Both the position numbers and the translations under genes were made by a program. The notes beneath the pieces are model-generated. The model saw only the letters and a list, made by a program, of their open reading frames with translations. It was not told the DNA's origin and made no database searches. DNA of 64,000 bases from Rhynchonema sp. JSB1_4 (Eukaryota > Nematoda > Chromadorea > Monhysterida > Xyalidae): positions 22,528-86,527 of the forward strand of contig JASAMV010001632.1 in NCBI GenBank assembly GCA_030248065.1. Direction: 5' to 3'. Of the stretch, positions 56,230 through 64,000 are shown piece by piece. The first letter of the stretch is position 1. Each line of letters starts with the position of its first letter.

Positions 56230-56458
56230 GATTGCGTTTTAGTGTAGGGTTTGGCAAAAGATATCCCATGCAACTGCTCAACAGAATAATCCAGATTTTT
56301 GACTCACTTTCTCTGCTATTTATACACAAGTTCACAAGCGAGGTGCAGATTATCACGTAGATTAACAACACTTGAACAAAGAACACAATCTGAGTTTTAG
56401 AGTAGTCTCTACCAAATACGTGCCAGCGTTTGTCACTTGACTCACTCCCATCTTCCAT
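56219..56458 (-). CDS. Conserved small two-TM Polinton protein
   Basis: ATG at 56458, 79 codons. KRWHVFGRDYSKTQ precedes a hydrophobic helix (IVFFVQVLLIYVIICTSLVN), a short charged loop (NSRESESK), a second helix (IWIILLSSCMGYLLPNP) and a basic end. Such FGxxxxKxQIVFFxQ...GYLLPNP proteins sit next to the penton gene in many Polintons; their function is unknown. A TATA box (56484-56492) lies about 26 bp upstream. Confidence 0.75.
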   Translation of the reverse strand: MEDGSESSDKRWHVFGRDYSKTQIVFFVQVLLIYVIICTSLVNLCINSRESESKIWIILLSSCMGYLLPNPTLKRNHER

Positions 56459-56483
56459 TGTTAATTATCTAATGAACGTCCTG

Positions 56484-56492
56484 CTTATATAC
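56484..56492 (-). promoter_or_regulatory. TATA box before the capsid cluster
   Basis: Complement GTATATAAG, about 26 bp before the ATG at 56458. Comparable boxes lie before the ATPase (59362-59370), the pX-like gene (58683-58690) and three accessory genes. The short distances imply very short leaders. Confidence 0.6.
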
Positions 56493-57555
56493 TAACCAGT
56501 TTGTCATCACGAATCCAAGACAATTCTGGATCATTTTTAAATTTTACCAAATGCCATATCACGCCGTCACGTTTCTCAGTCTTGCGAACTGACTGAATTT
56601 CTTTAACAGGTGCCTCTGCATCCCTGACTTGCACAAGTTCTTCAGTGTAAAACACTCCATTGACTTCATCCCCATCTTCATCTTTAAGTTCATATGTTGC
56701 AGGCGTCCTGTTGCGTAGAATCTTTGCAATTGTATAGATTTGCTTGCTGTAGGAGGGCCAGTAACCTTTTGCCAATTTGTGTTTCTCTTCCTTGATGCGT
56801 ACTTTGTCCCCGACGTTGAATTTTAGATATGTCTTGCTGATTTTTTTACCATAAACGCGCTTCCAGATTTCATGTTGGTTTTGACGGTTGACGTCAGCAG
56901 GAGCACACTTGATAGTGCGATGGTAGGAACTATTGGTTGCTTCCACAAAATACGGCAGTACATCCACATATCTTTGCGTATTGTTTTTGGTAAAGTACCG
57001 CCAAATACGGGACTTGAGTGTACGAATGTATCTTTCAACAATTGCACACTTAACATCCGGAGAAGTGCTGTAGCTGTGTTGAATATCATGACGTTTCAGA
57101 CACTCTTGAAATGGTTGTCCCACAAACTCCAAGCCCCTGTCTGTTGTCAAACGCCAGGGTTTCCGTCCAGTCTCTTGAATTATATTATCCAAAGCCTCTG
57201 CGACTTCTTGTGGTTTCTTGTGTTTCAGGGGACGTGCAAACACAAAACGACTTAGAACATCAATGAATATTACAATATACGCATAACCACTGTTTTTTGT
57301 TTTGATCTGGTGTAAATCTGCCAGATCTGCCTGCCATTGCGTGTCTAATCCCGACGTTCTGGTGACATTGCGCTTGAATTTACGACGAAGAGGCTTGTGT
57401 CGGGTATAAGACTCTTGTTTTGACAAAAATTTCCGCACTTGCTCCAACGAAACTTTTATTTTTCTCCTCTTGCATTCACGAAAAACAGAATCAACACCAG
57501 CAAAACAACTAGGACTAGACAGACTGTAATACACATCTTTCAGCTGGGACTCCAT
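56485..57555 (-). CDS. Retroviral-type (RVE) integrase of the Polinton
   Basis: ATG at 57555, 356 codons. The catalytic triad is visible: Asp in LDTQWQADLADL, Asp in WRLTTDRGLEFVGQ, and Glu in VKCAIVERYIRTLK, 34 residues after the second Asp. The N-terminal part (residues 1-70) is basic. After the core come YLKFNVGDKVRIKEEKHKLA and a C-terminal chromodomain-like strand/helix (GVIWHLVKFKNDPELSWI). This is the c-integrase that inserts Polinton DNA into the host genome. The start overlaps the preceding stop by one base (TGATG). Intact. Confidence 0.93.
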   Translation of the reverse strand: MESQLKDVYYSLSSPSCFAGVDSVFRECKRRKIKVSLEQVRKFLSKQESYTRHKPLRRKFKRNVTRTSGLDTQWQADLADLHQIKTKNSGYAYIVIFIDVLSRFVFARPLKHKKPQEVAEALDNIIQETGRKPWRLTTDRGLEFVGQPFQECLKRHDIQHSYSTSPDVKCAIVERYIRTLKSRIWRYFTKNNTQRYVDVLPYFVEATNSSYHRTIKCAPADVNRQNQHEIWKRVYGKKISKTYLKFNVGDKVRIKEEKHKLAKGYWPSYSKQIYTIAKILRNRTPATYELKDEDGDEVNGVFYTEELVQVRDAEAPVKEIQSVRKTEKRDGVIWHLVKFKNDPELSWIRDDKLVSI

Positions 57556-58328
57556 CAATAAGGACTCCAGCGTGACGTGGCTTTCCTTTGCCGAGTAACT
57601 CTGATTTTCCGCGTCTTCCCTGGAGAGACAGAAACTTTCTTAGCTGGTGCTTGTGCTACAGGGGATTGCACTGGTGTTTGAAACGATGATCCTGGTGATT
57701 GCTGAGCTGAGCGTGGTGCTGGAACCTGAGGCCTAAATACAGGAGAAGGCGGAGGTACAGTTGAGCGATTCAGCAAATCCTTGTTTGTTATTAAAGTTCT
57801 GGGAACATTGTTTTCAATCATAGCAGTGCCAAATTCACGCCAACCTATTGGGCCATCACGATTTGGTCTTCCTGTCTTTACAAACGTATGAATGAGGTCA
57901 ATAATGTTAGACCCTGCAACTTTTTCCCCTTTATAAACGATTTCATTCATGGCGTTCCATTTCAAATGCGGATTACGAATTGCATGGTCAAGAAGAGCTT
58001 TGGCTTTACTATTTAGCTTATTATGCAGATTCATAGTTATGTCACTTTTAAGTTGACTGTATTCATCTTCAGCGGATGCCAAGGGCACGTTTGGACGAGC
58101 TTCATTGTTGCGCAGTGTTGTGTACTGTCTTAGCACCTGTTGGTACTGAATCACCTTTTCTTCTGGAGCCAGCGTTGTGTCCCCCAAGATCCGTTTTAGT
58201 TGTTCATCAAGGCGACCGAGTTCCACAATGGGCGTATCAGAAGTCAACTGTTGTTCCTGACGTTGTCTTTGAATCAGACGATCAATCAAAGTTGAAGGGA
58301 CTAGAGCCATTTTGCGAACGTGATTCAT
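57555..58328 (-). CDS. Conserved Polinton protein of unknown role
   Basis: First ATG at 58328 (MNHVRKMALVPSTLIDRL), 257 codons. N-terminal coiled-coil-like half (QRQRQEQQLTSDTPIVELGR, then LDEQLKRILGDTTLAPEEKV); middle NSKAKALLDHAIRNPHLKWN and GSNIIDLIHTFVKTGRPNRD; Pro-rich then basic tail (KTRKIRVTRQRKATSRW). Proteins of this shape (xALVPxxxLxRL start, C-terminal basic patch) are common beside integrase in animal Polintons but have no assigned function. A partial copy lies at 63755-64000. Confidence 0.7.
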   Translation of the reverse strand: MNHVRKMALVPSTLIDRLIQRQRQEQQLTSDTPIVELGRLDEQLKRILGDTTLAPEEKVIQYQQVLRQYTTLRNNEARPNVPLASAEDEYSQLKSDITMNLHNKLNSKAKALLDHAIRNPHLKWNAMNEIVYKGEKVAGSNIIDLIHTFVKTGRPNRDGPIGWREFGTAMIENNVPRTLITNKDLLNRSTVPPPSPVFRPQVPAPRSAQQSPGSSFQTPVQSPVAQAPAKKVSVSPGKTRKIRVTRQRKATSRWSPY

Positions 58329-58330
58329 GT

Positions 58331-58654
58331 TCACTTGATCAAAGCACTAAGCAGTGCTACTGCAGGTCCGAGAATGTACGGCAGAAAACCACCTTTCTGT
58401 GACACAATATCCTTCTTGGTTTTGAGTGCAATCTTCTTGTCAGCAAGTTTCCGTAAATTCCCCTGATGCCTTTTCAACTTTGATCTGGTAGTGTTGTTCA
58501 GTTTCACGGTGCCCAGCAAAACGTTCTTGATTATTTCACAAAGTGCCAGCAACAGATCAGTGTCAATTTTTGACAAAATAGCCTTACGAATATGGGGCTT
58601 GGTGTTGCTTAGCACTACAAGCGTGTTAAAATTGCGCTTTATTCTGGCAGACAT
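58331..58654 (-). CDS. Small basic protein with pX-like hydrophobic C-terminus
   Basis: ATG at 58654, 107 codons. The basic N-terminal two thirds (HIRKAILSKIDTDLLLALCE; RSKLKRHQGNLRKLADKKIA) is followed by SQKGGFLPYILGPAVALLSA. The KGGFLPxxxGP hydrophobic end recalls adenovirus core protein pX/mu-type cleavage regions. It is widespread in Polintons. Probably DNA- and membrane-interacting virion component (inference). TATA-like TATAAATA at 58683-58690. The right-arm copy has a 50-bp deletion. Confidence 0.7.
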   Translation of the reverse strand: MSARIKRNFNTLVVLSNTKPHIRKAILSKIDTDLLLALCEIIKNVLLGTVKLNNTTRSKLKRHQGNLRKLADKKIALKTKKDIVSQKGGFLPYILGPAVALLSALIK

Positions 58655-58685
58655 GATAATTGAATGACCGATATACTTCCTCTAT

Positions 58686-59327
58686 TTATACCATTGGCTC
58701 ATAGACGTACTGGACTGGGTCTTCAGGAAAAATACAAGTCCGCATCCTTAAATTGTCAGGGGTAGAAGATTCTAGATCTAGTAACAGATAGCCGAAAGGT
58801 TTGCTGGTTGCATCATCATAGCTTTCAAGTAAACATTTCTGTTTTGCAGGGAACACTTGCTTGGCAATATTCATTAACTGCAGGCGATCTGAAGGATTAC
58901 GCATGAGAATAAGATAGTGACTGTTGATCCGAGCGGTGCGGAGATTATCAAAGAACAAGTTCTGTATCAGAAAAAGAATGGACAGATTCCAATGATGAGA
59001 ACCTTGTGTGAATAATGTATTCAGTTCATTTTTTTTCTTTCCTCCGTAAGTCTGCATTAAGTCATCACAGATAAGAAGCTTACGTGTGTTTTTATCATCC
59101 TTAAGCATTGATAAGTCCGGAATACCCTCAACTAGCGTCACCAAAGGATTGGATTCAAGTTCCTGGTATTGATCCTGCCATTGTCCATAAGCCCAAATAA
59201 TTTTCTGAGGTGGTGGAGTAATAAGTTCAGATGCGTGTTTCACGAAGTTCATTGCCCAAACTGTCTTGCCACACTTTGTGCCAGCGGCCAAGCATGACGT
59301 AAAAGGAAACTTAAACCGAAGATCCAT
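58686..59327 (-). CDS. FtsK/HerA-type packaging ATPase
   Basis: ATG at 59327, 213 codons. Walker A near residue 17 (AAGTKCGKTVWAMNF); Walker B with adjacent acids (RKLLICDDLMQTYGGKK); a Gln/Asn sensor region (LSILFLIQNLFFDNLRTARI); and SHYLILMRNPSDRLQLMNIA. This is the A32-like DNA-packaging ATPase of Polintons, used to load genomes into capsids. Length is typical. A TATA box lies 35-43 bp upstream (59362-59370). Intact here; its inverted copy is a pseudogene. Confidence 0.9.
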   Translation of the reverse strand: MDLRFKFPFTSCLAAGTKCGKTVWAMNFVKHASELITPPPQKIIWAYGQWQDQYQELESNPLVTLVEGIPDLSMLKDDKNTRKLLICDDLMQTYGGKKKNELNTLFTQGSHHWNLSILFLIQNLFFDNLRTARINSHYLILMRNPSDRLQLMNIAKQVFPAKQKCLLESYDDATSKPFGYLLLDLESSTPDNLRMRTCIFPEDPVQYVYEPMV

Positions 59328-59381
59328 GACTCACAACTGACGTTTATTGACAACAACAAGGTTTATATACTGTACACACGA

Positions 59382-60979
59382 TCACTTGAAACCATAGGGT
59401 ACACATTGACCAGAAGATAACACTCTACACTTGTCATACACAATACCATAGGTTTTAGTCTGCGTTTTTGTCACAATATCATGATTTGGTTTGCGCACAA
59501 TTTTTGGTGCAACAATGTCAACTTTACCTTTTTCTTCACGGCCAGATTCCAAGTAGTTGATAACTTTGTTCTTGAGTGTTTTGAAGTTCAGTAACTGAGC
59601 AGCGCGATGAGTTATAGTGAATCCACGGCATTTGATGGTTGCTCCTTGCTTACCGTCTTTGATGTAGGAGTAGGCGTACTGCTTGGGTCCTGTAATGGTT
59701 AAGATTAAGATTGGAAAACAAATTTGGTGTTTTCAGTATCAGTACATACCTGCCGAGACGAATTCCGTGATCACTGCATTGGGTTCTTCATTTGTCATGT
59801 CCCCCAAAAAGTCACCGATGGGCGGATGGTATGTGTCACCGGGACGGTCAATGTAAATGACCTGTGTTTGGATGATTTAAGTTTTTGTTAGCAAAGTGAA
59901 AAGTCACAAAACAACCAACCGAGTCTGTGTCCATGTACAGAACACGATTACCAAGCGGTTCCAGGTACGAGTAGAGCTTCAGACGTGCTTGAGCTGTGAC
60001 CCACGCGGCAATGGTTGGATTGGAATTCTGCAATAAATTAGAAGATCATTTATGAAGAACAACAAAATTAAGTCTTTGATTTACCTGCAATTCCTCAACG
60101 AAGTCATTCATTTTCCTGTATGTGACGGAAATCAACAATTCATTCATTATCATGACCGATGTCACTTCAACCGTATCATTGAAGACGAGTTCATAAAATT
60201 TGGCCACATCCTTCACATATTCCGTTTTTGTTGTGTCTGAGCGTTGGCCGAATTTTCCCTGCAAGGCCTATGATTTTTGTTGCGAAAAAAATCCACAAAC
60301 TAAACTGAACGAACCCAGAATGAATTCAACATCAGCTTGGCCCATGTCCTCAGTCCTTCGTTGCGTTCAATCTTGCTAGCGTCCAGATCAATGCCTTCCC
60401 TGTCCTTGTATTGTTTGATGTATGTTTGTTTGTCTTCATCCGTCTTGACCCAATCCGGCCACCCTGAGGCTTCTTGCTTGATCTTGAGGAAACAGTTGAT
60501 GTACTCCGTGAACAAGCCGCCATTGCCCTTGGCCAGATCATACTGTTCCCATTCAGGGTAATGGTAGACCTGAAAGTCAGAGACATTAGAATTAGTTCGT
60601 GAAAAAATGAAGTCTTATTTACCTCCCCAAGTTCCATGACTTCATATCCCATGTCCATGGCCTTGTACAACTCACAACTTGCCCATGCGCCCCAGAACGA
60701 GCGTTCCTCAGCCGTGTGAGAACATTCACCATTGAAACGAAGGCTGGCACATGTACGACAAAGATGGAAAAGCAATTTCTTGTCCATGCGATTGGGCAAA
60801 ACGGGATGTAGCAGATGTTGAGGTGGTAGAACGCGGCATTTGATGAGTCCTGCAAGCAATGAAGTGAAAAACTGCAAAAAAAAGAGAAAGGGGTTAGGAC
60901 TAACCATGATATGGACGATTCTTGATGTCTTGGAAATTTTCAGTGATGATTTCTGGATGTCCGATAGGGAAACGGCCGT
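59382..60979 (-). CDS. Protein-primed DNA polymerase B, C-terminal half, seven exons
   Basis: Reading from the palindrome edge: [60 protein letters not shown]; a family insertion ([15 protein letters not shown]); motif [17 protein letters not shown]; motif [10 protein letters not shown] with the catalytic Asp pair; [20 protein letters not shown]; and a C-terminal domain ending at 59382. Six GT-AG introns interrupt it; in the right copy they are 52-60 nt. The exonuclease domain and palm N-terminus (motif A) are absent because the coding DNA ends at the T-rich centre. This enzyme replicates Polinton DNA; as it stands this copy is truncated. Confidence 0.88.
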
Positions 60980-61010
<31 letters not shown>

Positions 61011-61014
61011 GTTT

Positions 61015-61045
<31 letters not shown>

Positions 61046-61180
61046 CTTTTTTTTTTCTCTTTTTTTTTTCTTTCTTTTTTCTATTTTCTTCTTTTTTCTT
61101 TTTTGCCTTTTTTTTTTCTTTCTTTTATTCTTTTCTTTTTTTTTTTGTTCTAGTTTTTTTTTTATCTTGGGTCTGCAAGT
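60980..61180. repeat. T-rich spacer at the centre of the inverted repeat
   Basis: About 200 nt made almost only of T with scattered C, G and A (CTTTTTT, TTCTTT patterns), ending TCTTGGGTCTGCAAGT before the right arm. It replaces the N-terminal half of both polymerase copies. Its composition is unlike the neighbouring DNA and may be a slippage or assembly product. Confidence 0.85.
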
Positions 61181-62800
61181 ACGGCCGTTTCCCTATCGGA
61201 CATCCAGAAATCATCACTGAAAATTTCCAAGACATCAAGAATCGTCCATATCATGGTTAGTCCTAACCCCTTTCTCTTTTTTGCCGTTTTTCACTTCATT
61301 ACTTGCAGGACTCATCAAATGCCGCGTTCTACCGCCTCAACATCTGCTACATCCCGTTTTGCCCAATCGCATGGACAAGAAATTGCTTTTCCATCTTTGT
61401 CGTACATGTGCCAGCCTTCGTTTCAATGGTGAATGTTCTCACACGGCTGAGGAACGCTCGTTCTGGGGCGCATGGGCAAGTTGTGAGTTGTACAAGGCCA
61501 TGGACATGGGATATGAAGTCATGGAACTTGGGGAGGTAAATAAGACTTCATTTTTTCACGAACTAATTCTAATGTCTCTGACTTTCAGGTCTACCATTAC
61601 CCTGAATGGGAACAGTATGATCTGGCCAAGGGCAATGGCGGCTTGTTCACGGAGTACATCAACTGTTTCCTCAAGATCAAGCAAGAAGCCTCAGGGTGGC
61701 CGGATTGGGTCAAGACGGATGAAGACAAACAAACATACATCAAACAATACAAGGACAGGGAAGGCATTGATCTGGACGCTAGCAAGATTGAACGCAACGA
61801 AGGACTGAGGACATGGGCCAAGCTGATGTTGAATTCATTCTGGGTTCGTTCAGTTTAGTTTGTGGATTTTTTTCGCAACAAAAATCATAGGCCTTGCAGG
61901 GAAAATTCGGCCAACGCTCAGACACAACAAAAACGGAATATGTGAAGGATGTGGCCAAATTTTATGAACTCGTCTTCAATGATACGGTTGAAGTGACATC
62001 GGTCATGATAATGAATGAATCGTTGATTTCCGTCACATACAGGAAAATGAATGACTTCGTTGAGGAATTGCAGGTAAATCAAAGACTTAATTTTGTTGTT
62101 CTTCATAAATGATCTTCTAATTTATTGCAGAATTCCAATCCAACCATTGCCGCGTGGGTCACAGCTCAAGCACGTCTGAAGCTCTACTCGTACCTGGAAC
62201 CGCTTGGTAATCGTGTTCTGTACATGGACACAGACTCGGTTGGTTGTTTTGTGACTTTTCACTTTGCTAACAAAAACTTAAATCATCCAAACACAGGTCA
62301 TTTACATTGACCGTCCCGGTGACACATACCATCCGCCCATCGGTGACTTTTTGGGGGACATGACAAATGAAGAACCCAATGCAGTGATCACGGAATTCGT
62401 CTCGGCAGGTATGTACTGATACTGAAAACACCAAATTTGTTTTCCAATCTTAATCTTAACCATTACAGGACCCAAGCACTACGCCTACTCCTACATCAAA
62501 GACGGTAAGCAAGGAGCAACCATCAAATGCCGTGGATTCACTATAACTCATCGCGCTGCTCAGTTACTGAACTTCAAAACACTCAAGAACAAAGTTATCA
62601 ACTACTTGGAATCTGGCCGTGAAGAAAAAGGCAAAGTTGACATTGTTGCACCAAAAATTGTGCGCAAACCAAATCATGATATTGTGACAAAAACGCAGAC
62701 TAAAACCTATGGTATTGTGTATGACAAGTGTAAAGTGTTATCTTCTGGTCAACGTGTACCGTATATAAACCTTGTTGTTGTCAATAAACGTCAGTTGTGA
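61181..62800 (+). pseudogene. Second copy of polymerase B C-terminal half
   Basis: Exons 61181-61256, 61309-61535, 61589-61843, 61900-62073, 62131-62238, 62297-62408 and 62469-62800, with introns of 52, 53, 56, 57, 58 and 60 nt, all GT-AG. Motifs B ([14 protein letters not shown]) and C (YMDTDS) are kept. Near the 3' end about 27 bp present in the left copy are missing between two GTAC words, removing the normal stop, so the frame runs on to 62800. The 5' half is absent, so it is a truncated copy. Confidence 0.85.
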
Positions 62801-62803
62801 GTC

Positions 62804-63447
62804 ATGGATCTTCTCGGTTTAAGTTTCCTTTTACGTCATGCTTGGCCGCTGGCACAAAGTGTGGCAAGACAGTTTGGGCAATGAACTAAGTGAAACACGC
62901 ATCTGAACTTATCACTCCACCACCTTAGAAAATTATTTGGGCTTATGGACAATGGCAGGATCAATACCAGGAACTTGAATCCAATCCTTTGGTGACGCTA
63001 GTTTGAGGGTATTCCGGACTTATCAATGCTTAAGGATTATGAAAACACACGTAAGCTTCTTATCTGTGATGACTTAATGCAGACTTACGGAGGAAAGAAA
63101 AAAATGAACTGAATACATTATTCACACAAGGTTCTCATCATTGGAATCTGTCCATTCTTTTTCTGATACAGAACTTGTTCTTTGATAATCTCCGCACCGC
63201 TCGGATCAACAGTCACTATCTTATTCTCATGCGTAATCCTTCAGATCGCCTGCAGTTAATGAATATTGCCAAGCAAGTGTTCCCTGCAAAACAGAAATGT
63301 TTACTTGAAAGCTATGATGATGCAACCAGCAAACCTTTCGGCTATCTGTTACTAGATCTAGAATCTTCTACCCCTGACAATTTAAGGATGCGGACTTGTA
63401 TTTTTCCTGAAGACCCAGTCCAGTACGTCTATGAGCCAATGGTATAA
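62804..63447 (+). pseudogene. Packaging ATPase copy with several lesions
   Basis: Compared with 58686-59327 it has a two-base insertion just after the start (62812-62815), a stop replacing Phe after WAMN (about 62886), a stop replacing Gln in the PPPQK block (about 62929), and a one-base insertion near 63003. From about 63175 the frame is open and identical (FFDNLRTARINSHYLILMR...) to the stop at 63447. The lesions are concentrated in the first 350 bp. Confidence 0.88.
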
Positions 63448-63478
63448 ATAGAGGAAGTATATCGGTCATTCAATTATC

Positions 63479-63736
63479 ATGTCTGCCAGAATAAAGCGCA
63501 ATTTTAACACGCTTGTAGTGCTAAGCAACACCAAGCCCCATTTTCGTAAGGCTATTTTGTCAAAAATTGACACTGATCTGTTGCTGGCACTTTGTGAAAT
63601 AATCAAGAACGTTTTGCTGGGCACCGTGAAACTGAACAACACTACCAGATCAAAGTTGAAAAGGCATCAGGGGAATTGTGTCACAGAAAGGTGGTTTTCT
63701 GCCGTACATTCCCGGACCTGCAGTAGCACTGCTTAG
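63479..63736 (+). pseudogene. pX-like protein copy with a 50-bp deletion
   Basis: Identical in reading to 58331-58654 for about 65 residues except HIRK to HFRK. Then 50 bp are missing between short AATT/TATT repeats (after GGGG at about 63674), which shifts the frame and removes the KGGFLP tail. Confidence 0.85.
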
Positions 63737-63754
63737 TGCTTTGATCAAGTGAAC

Positions 63755-64000
63755 ATGAATCACGTTCGCAAAATGGCTGTGGTCCCTTCAACTTTGATTG
63801 ATCGTCTGATTCAAACACAACGTCAGGAACAACAGTTGACTTCTGATACGCCCATTGTGGAACTCGGTCGCCTTGATGAACAACTAAAACGGATCTTGGG
63901 GAACACAACGCTGGCTCCAGAAGAAAAGGTGATTCAGTACCAACAGGTGCTAAGACAGTACACAACACTGCGCAACAATGAAGCTCGTCCAAACGTGCCC
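63755..64000 (+). CDS. Copy of the conserved Polinton protein, cut by the window end
   Basis: ATG at 63755 (NHVRKMAVVPSTLIDRL). Open to base 64000 with three or four substitutions against 57555-58328 (for example A-L-V to A-V-V, and QRQ to QTQ). It shows the right element continues beyond the window. Confidence 0.8.
   Translation, partial: MNHVRKMAVVPSTLIDRLIQTQRQEQQLTSDTPIVELGRLDEQLKRILGNTTLAPEEKVIQYQQVLRQYTTLRNNEARPNVP

Larger units (their letters stand above)
58083..60979. repeat. Left arm of giant inverted repeat
   Basis: Reverse complement of 61181-64000. It is 2,897 bp here against 2,820 bp on the right. Two deletions in the right arm (about 50 and 27 bp) explain the difference. The outer end is set by the window edge, so the repeat may continue. 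Confidence 0.93.
61181..64000. repeat. Right arm of giant inverted repeat
   Basis: Mirrors 58083-60979 including intron sequences. Divergence is about 1% by eye, with clustered lesions in the ATPase copy. The arm begins ACGGCCGTTTCCC exactly opposite GGGAAACGGCCGT of the left arm. Confidence 0.93.

Noticed and set aside
57556..57558. Upstream non-ATG start for integrase
   Set aside because: The ATG at 57555 overlaps the previous stop as in the rest of the cluster; the upstream codon is TTG.
58083..64000. The inverted repeat as the Polinton's normal terminal repeat
   Set aside because: The arms contain coding exons of polymerase, ATPase and others and end inside an exon; true terminal repeats lie outside the genes.

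Overview
This is nuclear DNA from an invertebrate animal with compact genes. Recognisable metazoan proteins (polybromo-1, V-ATPase subunit d, mitochondrial trifunctional enzyme alpha, TFG, a sarcosine-oxidase-like flavoenzyme, a rhodopsin-type receptor) are split by GT-AG introns that are often only 50-100 nt long. A nematode- or tardigrade-like animal would fit, but nothing in the window fixes the phylum.

Region 1 (1-20.2 kb) is the gene-rich host part. It holds the 3' half of polybromo-1 (+), V-ATPase d (-) with a tRNA-Gln gene inside an intron, the trifunctional enzyme alpha subunit (+), and TFG (-).

Region 2 (20.2-46.5 kb) is repeat-rich. At least six non-autonomous DNA transposons in the window have perfect 8-bp target-site duplications and hAT-like ends (10191-10973, 19583-19928, 21334-22199, 22788-24107, 24844-25687, 38335-39472). 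TA-flanked elements, nested insertions, three fold-back repeats and a ~155-bp satellite are also present. Many of these elements carry arrays of a short element-specific word near their ends. Genes here are a putative small secreted protein, a 7-TM receptor, a 5'-incomplete sarcosine-oxidase-like gene and a few unassigned exons.

Region 3 (46.5-64 kb) is a Polinton/Maverick (adintovirus-like) element. The minus strand encodes, from right to left: protein-primed DNA polymerase B (C-terminal half), packaging ATPase, two conserved small proteins, retroviral-type integrase, a two-TM protein, penton-like minor capsid protein, a pVI-like protein, double-jelly-roll major capsid protein and an adenain-like protease. 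Beyond them, at 46.5-53 kb, lies an accessory block of unrecognised genes on both strands. It has TATA boxes 30-65 bp before several start codons, G+C-rich GCACCGTG/CACGGTGC sites in three promoters, and an exact E2F consensus. A 5'-truncated LINE has inserted into the block. The morphogenesis genes are open and intronless, while the polymerase has six small introns.

At 60980-61180 a T-rich tract is the centre of a giant inverted repeat. Bases 61181-64000 are a reverse-complement copy of 58083-60979, about 1% diverged. The right copy carries stops, indels and two deletions in its ATPase and neighbouring genes. This is either a head-to-head pair of truncated elements or an assembly/amplification fold-back. 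Long homopolymer runs and several single-base frameshifts mean that sequence error must be considered throughout Region 3.
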